Source: Bog-756 sp963710495 (lineage in GTDB: Bacteria; Actinomycetota; Acidimicrobiia; Acidimicrobiales; RAAP-2). From it: a stretch of 64,000 nucleotides of DNA. The stretch spans positions 496,001 to 560,000 of the forward strand of contig CAVQAI010000009.1 in assembly GCA_963710495.1 (NCBI GenBank), given 5' to 3'. Each line of letters starts with the position of its first letter. The stretch's first letter is position 1. The notes beneath the pieces are model-generated. The model had not been told where the DNA came from. It was given only the letters and a program-made list of their open reading frames with translations, and did no database searches. The translations under genes were made by a program, and so were the position numbers. Positions 9,467 to 16,066 of the stretch are shown here, piece by piece.

Positions 9467-9904
9467 TCATTCGCCGAGCAGATAGGTCGGGCCCGAGCCG
9501 AGGGACGCGGCCACGTCGTCCGGATTGGAGAGGGCGCAGGTGCGCAGGGAGAGGCATCCGCAGCCGATGCAACTGGTGAGCCCGCTGCGCAGGGCCTCCA
9601 GCACGGCGATCCGCTCCTCGATCCGGTGACGCCATCCCCGGGTCAGCCGCTGCCAGTCCTGGCGGCTCGGTGCCCGGTCCGGAGGCAGCCCGGTCAGTGC
9701 GGTGGCGATCTCGTCGAGGCTGAGCCCGACCCGTTGGGCGATGCGGATGAAGGCGATGCGCCGGAGCACGTCGCGGCGGAATCGACGCTGCCCCCCGGTC
9801 CCCCGTTCGGCATGGACCAGACCGCGCTGCTCGTAGAAGCGGATGGCCGAGGTGGCCAGACCGCTCCGGTCGGCCACCTGTCCGATGGTGAGGAACTCAT
9901 CCAT
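9467..9904 (-). CDS. soxR: Redox-sensitive MerR-family activator SoxR
   Basis: 145 residues with an N-terminal MerR winged helix (TIGQVADRSGLATSAIRFYEQRGL), a dimerisation helix, and the [2Fe-2S] cluster motif C112-x2-C115-x-C117-x5-C123 that defines SoxR. In the family, cluster oxidation by superoxide or redox-cycling compounds triggers transcription from promoters with an over-long spacer. Exactly such a promoter lies in the intergenic region with the divergent SDR gene (see 9954-9984). No soxS is present, as expected outside enterics, where SoxR directly controls oxidoreductases and pumps. Confidence 0.95.
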   Translation of the reverse strand: MDEFLTIGQVADRSGLATSAIRFYEQRGLVHAERGTGGQRRFRRDVLRRIAFIRIAQRVGLSLDEIATALTGLPPDRAPSRQDWQRLTRGWRHRIEERIAVLEALRSGLTSCIGCGCLSLRTCALSNPDDVAASLGSGPTYLLGE

Positions 9905-9953
9905 GACCGCGACACCTCCCGCTCCCGGCTCGGGGGATTCCTCGGGCAGGGCC

Positions 9954-9984
9954 TTGACTTAAAGTTTACTTTAACCTTTACCCT
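9954..9984 (+). promoter_or_regulatory. MerR/SoxR-type promoter with 19-bp spacer and 16-bp dyad
   Basis: TTGACT (9954-9959) and TACCCT (9979-9984) are separated by 19 bp, the hallmark spacing of MerR-family activated promoters. Between them sits the perfect inverted repeat TTAAAGT-TT-ACTTTAA (9959-9974). The element points at the SDR/queA operon starting about 45 bp downstream and lies immediately upstream of the divergent soxR gene. Confidence 0.75.
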
Positions 9985-10029
9985 ACACAGCAGAGGTGCC
10001 GTCCGGCACCGGAACCGGAGGTGCGCACA

Positions 10030-10722
10030 ATGCCAGTCGCTCTGATCACGGGAGGTTCGCGGGGTCTGGGACGGGCCATGTCGGCGAGCCTGGCCCTCGA
10101 CGGCTGGGACCTGGTCGTCGACGGCCGCCAGGCCGGCCCCCTCCAGGAGGTCGAGCGGGGGTTGCGCCGGCTCGGCCACCGGGTCGAGGCCATCGCCGGG
10201 GATGTGACCGACGCCGGGCACCGTGCCGCGCTGGTGGCGGCCGCCGAGGACATGGGTTCACTCGACTTGCTGGTCAACAACGCCAGCACGCTCGGTCACA
10301 GCCCGCTCCCCCGCCTCGAGGGCTACCCGCTCGGGGCCCTCCGCCAGGTCTACGAAGTCAACGTGGTGGCGCCCGTGGCCCTCGTGCAGGTGGCGCTTCC
10401 CGCCCTGCGCCGGTCGCGTGGCACCGTCCTGTCCATCTCGTCGGACGCCGCCGTCGAGGCCTACGAGGGTTGGGGGGGTTATGGATCGTCCAAGGCGGCG
10501 CTGGACCAGGTCCACGCCGTCCTGGCCGCCGAGGAGCCCGAGCTGCACGTCTACCGGTTCGACCCGGGCGACATGCGCACCGCCATGCACCAGGCCGCCT
10601 TCCCGGGCGAGGACATCTCCGACCGGCCCGACCCGGAATCGGTGGTGCCGGCCATCCGCCGGTTGATCGACTCGGATGCCCCCAGCGGCCGCTACCAGGT
10701 CGGCGAGTTGGTCCCGTCATGA
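10030..10722 (+). CDS. Short-chain dehydrogenase/reductase, probable SoxR target
   Basis: A classical SDR of 230 residues from the ATG at 10030 (a GTG three codons earlier, 10021, is the alternative). NAD(P)-binding TGGSRGLGRAM is at residues 7-17, NNAS follows, and the catalytic Ser and Tyr-x3-Lys read SISSDAA and YGSSKAAL. It is the first gene downstream of the 19-bp-spacer promoter and its ATGA stop/start overlap couples it to queA. An SDR under SoxR would fit reduction of quinones or reactive carbonyls formed during redox stress; substrate unknown. Confidence 0.88.
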   Translation: MPVALITGGSRGLGRAMSASLALDGWDLVVDGRQAGPLQEVERGLRRLGHRVEAIAGDVTDAGHRAALVAAAEDMGSLDLLVNNASTLGHSPLPRLEGYPLGALRQVYEVNVVAPVALVQVALPALRRSRGTVLSISSDAAVEAYEGWGGYGSSKAALDQVHAVLAAEEPELHVYRFDPGDMRTAMHQAAFPGEDISDRPDPESVVPAIRRLIDSDAPSGRYQVGELVPS

Positions 10723-11774
10723 CCGCCCTGGTCTCCCCCCCGGAGCGCTTCACCTACGAGCTGCCGCCCGACCTCGAGGCCTCGGAGCCGCCCGAGGGCC
10801 GGGGGCTGACCCGTGACGCGGTGCGCATGCTGGTCACCTACCGGTCCGACCGGTCGGTCGTGCCGAGCTCGTTCACCTTCCTCCCCCGTTTCCTCCAACC
10901 CGGCGACCTGGTGGTGATCAACACCTCGGGGACCATCCCGGCGGCCGTCGATGCGGCGGACGCGGTCGGGACCGGCCTCGTCGTCCACCTGTCCACGGAA
11001 CTGGACGACGGCCGATGGGTGGTGGAGCCGCGGCGGGTGATGGGCCGGACCACGGCCCGTTGGGAGGGACCCTCACCCGAGACTCCTCTGGCCCTCGACG
11101 CCGGGGCGTCCCTCACCCTGGAGGAGCCCTATGGTCACGCCGGCCGCCTGTGGGTGGCCCGGCTCGACATGGGTGGGCGGGTGCTGAGCTGGCTGGCCGT
11201 CCACGGCCGGCCCATCCGCTACGGCTACGTGGAACGGCCGTGGCCCATCGAGATGTACCAGAACGTCTACGCCACCGTCCCGGGCAGCGCCGAGATGCCG
11301 AGCGCCGGCCGGCCGTTCACCCCCGAGATGGTCACCCGCCTGGTGGCCATGGGCGTCGGGGTGACCCCCGTGGTCCTCCACACCGGGGTCGCCTCCCTCG
11401 AGGCCGACGAGTTGCCCTACCCCGAGCGGGTGCAGGTACCCGGGCCGACGGCCGAGCGGGTGAACCAGGCCCGGGCGACCGGCCACCGGGTCATCGCCGT
11501 GGGGACGACAGTGGTGCGCGCCCTCGAGACCGCGGCCAGCCCCGACGGCCACGTCCAGGCCTACGACGGCTGGACCGATCTGGTCATCACCCCCGACCGC
11601 GGCGTCCGGGTCACCGACGGCATGCTCACCGGCTGGCACGAACCCGCCTCGTCGCACCTGCTCATGCTCGAGACGATCGCCGGCCGAGCGCTCCTGGCCG
11701 ACTCGTACCATGCGGCGTTGGCCCAGGGCTACCGCTGGCACGAGTTCGGGGATGTCCATCTCATCCTGCCCTGA
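10719..11774 (+). CDS. queA: S-adenosylmethionine:tRNA ribosyltransferase-isomerase-like protein QueA
   Basis: 351 residues from the ATG at 10719, which overlaps the SDR stop by four bases; the frame stays open far upstream but that part is out-of-frame SDR sequence. Matches the QueA family: RFTYELPPDLEA start, GDLVVINTSGTIPA, YQNVYATVPGSAEMPSAGRPFT and TEPTSSQ-like region replaced by TDGMLTGWHEPASSHL. QueA transfers ribose from SAM to preQ1-tRNA in queuosine synthesis. No other que gene is in view, and the protein belongs to the divergent actinobacterial branch, so strict queuosine function is uncertain. Confidence 0.8.
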   Translation: MTALVSPPERFTYELPPDLEASEPPEGRGLTRDAVRMLVTYRSDRSVVPSSFTFLPRFLQPGDLVVINTSGTIPAAVDAADAVGTGLVVHLSTELDDGRWVVEPRRVMGRTTARWEGPSPETPLALDAGASLTLEEPYGHAGRLWVARLDMGGRVLSWLAVHGRPIRYGYVERPWPIEMYQNVYATVPGSAEMPSAGRPFTPEMVTRLVAMGVGVTPVVLHTGVASLEADELPYPERVQVPGPTAERVNQARATGHRVIAVGTTVVRALETAASPDGHVQAYDGWTDLVITPDRGVRVTDGMLTGWHEPASSHLLMLETIAGRALLADSYHAALAQGYRWHEFGDVHLILP

Positions 11775-11833
11775 CACGTCTCGGCCGGCACCGATCCGGC
11801 TCCGTCCGTGCGCCGAACTGACAGACTGACCGA

Positions 11834-12718
11834 GTGCGCGTCCACCTGGTCGACGGAACCTACGAGCTCTTCCGTCACTTCTTCGGGCAGCCGCCCCGGG
11901 CAGCCGACGACGGCAGACCGATCGGCGCCGCCCGCGGCGTCGTCCTCACCCTGGTCGGGATGTTGGGAGACGGGGCCACTCACCTGGGTGTGGCGACCGA
12001 CCACGTCATCGAGTCCTTCCGCAACGAGCTCTGGCCCGGCTACAAGACCGGCGAAGGCATCGACCCCGACCTGCGGTCCCAGTTCGAGTTGCTGGAGGAG
12101 GCGGTGGCCGCTCTGGGGGTGGCGCTCTGGCCCATGGTCGAGCTCGAGGCCGACGACGCCCTGGCTTCGGCGGCGTCGGTCGCCGCCGCAGACCCGGCCG
12201 TGGACCAGGTGGTGATCTGCACCCCGGACAAGGACCTGGCCCAGTGCGTGGTCGGTGAACGGGTGGTCCAACTCGACCGCCGGAAGGGCACCCTCTGCGA
12301 CGAAGCCGGGGTGTGGGAGAAGTTCGGGGTGGCCCCGCGGTCGATCCCGGACTGGCTGGCGCTCGTCGGTGACAGCGCCGACGGCTTCCCCGGGTTGGCC
12401 GGGTGGGGCCGGCGGTCGGCCTCGACGGTGCTGGCCCACTACGGCTCCGTGGACCGGATCCCCGACGATGCGGCCGACTGGGACCCGGCGTTGCGGTCGA
12501 GCGTGCGAGGGGCGGCCCGGCTGGCCACGACGCTGGCCGGCGGCCGCCAGGAAGCCGAGCTGTTCCGACTGCTCGCCACCCTCCGGCTCGATCCCGGACT
12601 GCTGGAGGGGGTGGCCGCCCTGGAGTGGCGTGGGCCGACGGCCGCGTTCGAGCACATCTGCCGCCACTTCCGCGACCCGGCGCTGGCCGAGCGCGCCGCC
12701 GCCCTGGCCACCACCTGA
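11834..12718 (+). CDS. FEN-like 5'-3' exonuclease (stand-alone PolI N-terminal domain type)
   Basis: 294 residues starting at GTG 11834. It matches the 5' nuclease domain of DNA polymerase I without any polymerase part. Conserved acidic metal ligands are all present: D7 in LVDGTYELFR, the E-x-DD cluster near 105-108 (ELEADDAL), D132/D134 in CTPDKDLAQ, and D180/D183 in ALVGDSADGFPG leading into the helix-hairpin-helix. Such nucleases cut 5' flaps or RNA primers. The gene ends one base before the convergent stop of ligC, so the nuclease flanks the repair operon and may process flaps for it. Confidence 0.88.
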   Translation: MRVHLVDGTYELFRHFFGQPPRAADDGRPIGAARGVVLTLVGMLGDGATHLGVATDHVIESFRNELWPGYKTGEGIDPDLRSQFELLEEAVAALGVALWPMVELEADDALASAASVAAADPAVDQVVICTPDKDLAQCVVGERVVQLDRRKGTLCDEAGVWEKFGVAPRSIPDWLALVGDSADGFPGLAGWGRRSASTVLAHYGSVDRIPDDAADWDPALRSSVRGAARLATTLAGGRQEAELFRLLATLRLDPGLLEGVAALEWRGPTAAFEHICRHFRDPALAERAAALATT

Positions 12719-12719
12719 G

Positions 12720-13787
12720 TCAGGGGTCCGACCGGGTCCCGAACACCTCCTCGAGCTCGGTCGGGACCGGGCTGTCCAGCTGGGCGTAGGTGCACGAGGC
12801 GGCCGCCCGGTCGGGCCGCCACCGCACGAACGAGGTGGCATGGCGGAACCGGTCCCCCTGCAGGTGGTCGTAACCGACTTCGACCACCAGCTCGGGCCGC
12901 ACCGGCTCCCAACTGAGGTCCTTGCCCGCGTTCCAGCGACTCTGACCCCCGGGGATGCGGCTGTCCGGCGCCTCGTCGGACAGCCAGGGGTGGCCACCCG
13001 TCGACGCCTTCCGGTACGGAGCCACGATGGCGACGAATTCCGACCGCCGGGCGGCGCTGAACCCCGAGGCGACCCCCACGTGGTGCAGGCGCTCCTCCTC
13101 GTCGAACAGACCGAGCAGGAGGGAGCCGACCACGCCGCCCTCCTTGTGCCACCGGAATCCCCCGACCACGCAGTCGGCGGTACGTTCGTGCTTGACCTTG
13201 AGCATGACCCGCTTCCCCGGTTGGTAGGCGAGGTCGCCCGCCTTGACCACCACCCCGTCGAGGCCGGCCCCTTCGAACCGTGTGAACCAGTCTCGGGCCG
13301 TCTCGGGATTGGTGGTGACCGGCGTCAGATGGATCGGCGCCCGGGCCTTGCCGAGCGCCTTCTCGAGCACCCGGCGGCGCTCGGCATAGGGATCGGGCTG
13401 CAGGTCCCGGTCGTCGAGGGCCAGCAGGTCGAAGGCGACGAACGAGGCGGGCGTGGTGTCGGCCAGCAGCCGGACCCGGGAGGCGGCCGGGTGGATCCGC
13501 TGCGAGAGCGCGTCGAAGTCCAGCCCGTGCCGTCCGGCGATCACGATCTCACCATCGACCACACAACGTTGCGGTAGCTGGGCGCCGAGGGCGGCGACCA
13601 GTTCGGGGAAGTACCGGGTCAGAGGTTTCTCGTTGCGGCTGCCCAGGACGACGTCGTCACCGTCACGGAAGACGATGCAGCGGAACCCGTCCCACTTGGG
13701 CTCGTAGAACAGGCCGTCGCCGTCGGGCAGGTCCCGGCTCAGCTTGGCCAACATGGGCGAGACAGGGGGTACGACGGGGAGCGCCAC
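12720..13787 (-). CDS. ligC: ATP-dependent DNA ligase LigC
   Basis: 355 residues. The adenylation motif I is EPKWDGFR with nucleophile K31; motifs Ia and III (SRNEKPLTRYFPEL, CVVDGEIVI), IV (LDGVVVKAGDLAY) and V (KVKHERTADCVV) follow in order, then an OB-fold. This is the LigC architecture of mycobacteria: nucleotidyltransferase plus OB fold and no fused polymerase or nuclease. In mycobacteria LigC works with Prim-PolC in excision repair. Here it is the last gene of a three-gene operon (Prim-PolC, PHP, LigC), 27 bp after the PHP gene. Confidence 0.93.
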   Translation of the reverse strand: MALPVVPPVSPMLAKLSRDLPDGDGLFYEPKWDGFRCIVFRDGDDVVLGSRNEKPLTRYFPELVAALGAQLPQRCVVDGEIVIAGRHGLDFDALSQRIHPAASRVRLLADTTPASFVAFDLLALDDRDLQPDPYAERRRVLEKALGKARAPIHLTPVTTNPETARDWFTRFEGAGLDGVVVKAGDLAYQPGKRVMLKVKHERTADCVVGGFRWHKEGGVVGSLLLGLFDEEERLHHVGVASGFSAARRSEFVAIVAPYRKASTGGHPWLSDEAPDSRIPGGQSRWNAGKDLSWEPVRPELVVEVGYDHLQGDRFRHATSFVRWRPDRAAASCTYAQLDSPVPTELEEVFGTRSDP

Positions 13788-13814
13788 CGCGCCGATGGTA
13801 TCGGGCCACCGCGC

Positions 13815-14834
13815 TCAGGCGGCGTGACCGGCCGTCCACGCCAGGAGCTCCTCCAGAGGACGGGCGTTCACCACCCGCTCGACGGGCACCCCGGCCCGCA
13901 CCGCCTGCTCGCACCCGTTGCGCTGCCACTCGAGCTGGCCCGGCGCGTGGGCATCGGTGTCGATGGTCAGCACGCACCCGACGGACAGGGCCACGTCGAG
14001 CAGCTCCTCGGGCGGGTCGAGGCGTTCCGGTCGCGAGTTGATCTCGACGGCCGTCCCGGTGGCCGCACACGCCGTAAAGACGGCTTCGGCGTCGAAGGTC
14101 GACTGGGGACGTCCCCGACCGACCAGGATCCGCCCGGTGCAGTGCCCGAGGATGTCGGTGTGGGGGCTCTCGACCGCCCGCAACATCCGGGCGGTCATGC
14201 CCCGGGCATCCATGCGGAGCTTGGAGTGCACGCTGGCCACGACGACGTCGAGTTGGGCCAACAGCTCGTCGTCCTGGTCCAGCGAGCCATCCTCCAGGAT
14301 GTCGACCTCGATCCCGGTGAGGATGCGGAAGGGCGCCAGCTCGGCGTTGAGTTCGGCCACCACCTCGAGCTGGCGGCGCAGCCGGGCCGGGTCGAGCCCG
14401 TGGGCCACGGTCAGACGCGGGCTGTGGTCGGTGAGGGCCCAGTACCGGTGACCGAGGTCCCTGGCCGCCTCGGCCATCTCGTGGATCGGGCTCCCGCCGT
14501 CGGACCAGTCGGAGTGGCTGTGGCAGTCGCCCTGCAGCCGGCCGAGGAGCTCGGCCGCGGCCGGGGTGGGCTCGGGTCGGTCGGCGGATTCCAGGGCTTC
14601 GAGATAGGCGGGCGTCGCGCCCCCGAGGGCCTCGACGACCACCTGCGCACTGGTCTTGCCGACGTGAGGGATCTGCTGGAGGCCGGCCGAGGTCATCCCG
14701 GCCAGCTCGTCCGGCCCCAGCTCGGCGATGGCCTGGGCCGCGTGGCGAAAGGCCCGGACCTTGTAGGACTCGGCTCCGTCCCGTTCGAGGAGGTAGGCGA
14801 TCTGCCGCAAGGCGGCAACGGCGTCGGTGGTCAC
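13815..14834 (-). CDS. PolX-like HhH plus PHP phosphoesterase lacking the polymerase domain
   Basis: 339 residues. Residues 1-75 form the helix-hairpin-helix DNA-binding module of PolX (LLERDGAESYKVRAFRHAA; QQIPHVGKTSAQ). Residues 100-335 are a PHP phosphoesterase: H105-x-H107 with DWSDG, ALTDHSPRL, GIEVDIL, ASVHSK, DILGHCTGR and DTDAHAP metal ligands are all present. The central nucleotidyltransferase domain of PolX is missing. PolX PHP domains have 3'-5' exonuclease and AP-endonuclease-type activities. GTG start overlaps the Prim-PolC stop by four bases (GTGA), so stoichiometric production with the polymerase is likely. Confidence 0.88.
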   Translation of the reverse strand: MTTDAVAALRQIAYLLERDGAESYKVRAFRHAAQAIAELGPDELAGMTSAGLQQIPHVGKTSAQVVVEALGGATPAYLEALESADRPEPTPAAAELLGRLQGDCHSHSDWSDGGSPIHEMAEAARDLGHRYWALTDHSPRLTVAHGLDPARLRRQLEVVAELNAELAPFRILTGIEVDILEDGSLDQDDELLAQLDVVVASVHSKLRMDARGMTARMLRAVESPHTDILGHCTGRILVGRGRPQSTFDAEAVFTACAATGTAVEINSRPERLDPPEELLDVALSVGCVLTIDTDAHAPGQLEWQRNGCEQAVRAGVPVERVVNARPLEELLAWTAGHAA

Positions 14835-15841
14835 TGGCGCTTGGCCCGACTCGGAGCCACGCGGGTGGGCTCGTCGGGCTGCTTGGGGTACTCCGGGGGC
14901 CAGGGCGCGTCCCGGAGCCCGGCGGCACGGTCGCGCTCCGCCATGTCCAGGAACGGTTGGAGGGACTGCGGTTGATCGGCGATCCCGGCCCAGGGGTCAC
15001 CCCGCCGGCGGACCAGGTCCGGCACGGTACGGATGGTCAACGCCTCGGGATCGACCGAACCGACCTCGTCCCAGAGCAACGGGGTGGAGACCTGCCCCCC
15101 GACCCTCGGGCGGGCGAACCAGGCGCCGAACACCGTCTTGTGCGGAGCGTTCTGGTTGAAGTCGACGAACACCCGCTCGCCGCGCTCCTCCTTCCACCAG
15201 TTGGCCGTGATCAGGTCGGGATGCCGGCGCTCCAGCTCCCGGGCCAGCGACACCGCCCCGGCCCGGACCTCGAAGCTGTCCCATCTCGGCTCGAGCCGGA
15301 TGTAGACGTGCAGGCCGCGGTTGCCGGTGGTCTTGGGGTAGCCGACGACCCCGAGCTCGTCCAGGAGCGTGTGCACCCGTTCGGCGGCGAGCCGCACCTC
15401 GTCGAACGAGGTGCCCGGCTGCGGATCCAGGTCGATGCGCAGCTCGTCGGCGTGGGACGGGTCGTCGGCCCGGAACGGCCAGAGGTGGAGGCCCAGGCAA
15501 CCGAGGTTGACCGCCCACAGGACGTGGGCCGTGTCGGCCACCACCAGGGCGTTCGAGGTGGTGCCGTTGGGCGTGCTCACCACTGTGGTCTGGAGCCAGT
15601 CCGGTGCGCCGGCCGGGACACGCTTCTGGAAGAAGGACTTGCCCCCGGCCCCACCGGGGAACCGTTGGAGCAGGGCCGGGCGACCGGTGGCCGACACGGC
15701 CAGCGCTCCGGCCACGGCCAGGTAGTACTCGACCAGGTCGAGCTTGGTGGCGTCGATGGCCGGGAAGTAGACCTTGTCCGGGTTGGAGACCCGGACGGCC
15801 CGACCCGAGACCTCCACGACCTCCGCATCGTCGGCAGCCAC
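14831..15841 (-). CDS. Prim-PolC / LigD-type polymerase (AEP superfamily)
   Basis: 336 residues matching the archaeo-eukaryotic primase-like polymerase domain of LigD, encoded alone. The family signatures are visible: VSNPDKVYFPAI, FFQKRVPAG, the catalytic DLDPQPG (D137, D139), TTGNRGLHVYIRL (catalytic His region) and VFVDFNQN. Stand-alone enzymes of this type (Prim-PolC) fill short gaps, prefer ribonucleotides, and partner LigC. It heads the operon, coupled to the PHP gene and then ligC; there is no Ku gene in view, which argues for excision-repair rather than end-joining use. Confidence 0.93.
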   Translation of the reverse strand: MAADDAEVVEVSGRAVRVSNPDKVYFPAIDATKLDLVEYYLAVAGALAVSATGRPALLQRFPGGAGGKSFFQKRVPAGAPDWLQTTVVSTPNGTTSNALVVADTAHVLWAVNLGCLGLHLWPFRADDPSHADELRIDLDPQPGTSFDEVRLAAERVHTLLDELGVVGYPKTTGNRGLHVYIRLEPRWDSFEVRAGAVSLARELERRHPDLITANWWKEERGERVFVDFNQNAPHKTVFGAWFARPRVGGQVSTPLLWDEVGSVDPEALTIRTVPDLVRRRGDPWAGIADQPQSLQPFLDMAERDRAAGLRDAPWPPEYPKQPDEPTRVAPSRAKRQ

Positions 15842-16066
15842 GGGCTCACCCTACCGGCCCCCTCCGGGTGGGCCGAGGGCCGGCGAAGGCCCTGTCGAAC
15901 CGGTGGTTCCCTGTGGCAGGCTTTGCGGTGGGACCAGCTCGTGGGGGGTCGCACCACCACCATCGGCCCGAGCCTCGCTGCGACCGTGCGACGGTGTGGC
16001 CGGTGCGGCACCACCGAGCCCGTACCGACCCGGATGGGATGACCGGTGGGGCCGGTCGGAGGTGCG

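Noticed and set aside
9996..10718. N-terminal extension of queA by 240 codons
   Set aside because: The region encodes the SDR in another frame; QueA homology starts only at ATG 10719.
12719..15841. NHEJ operon of the Ku-LigD type
   Set aside because: There is no Ku and the ligase and polymerase are separate proteins of LigC and Prim-PolC type, so excision repair is the better reading.
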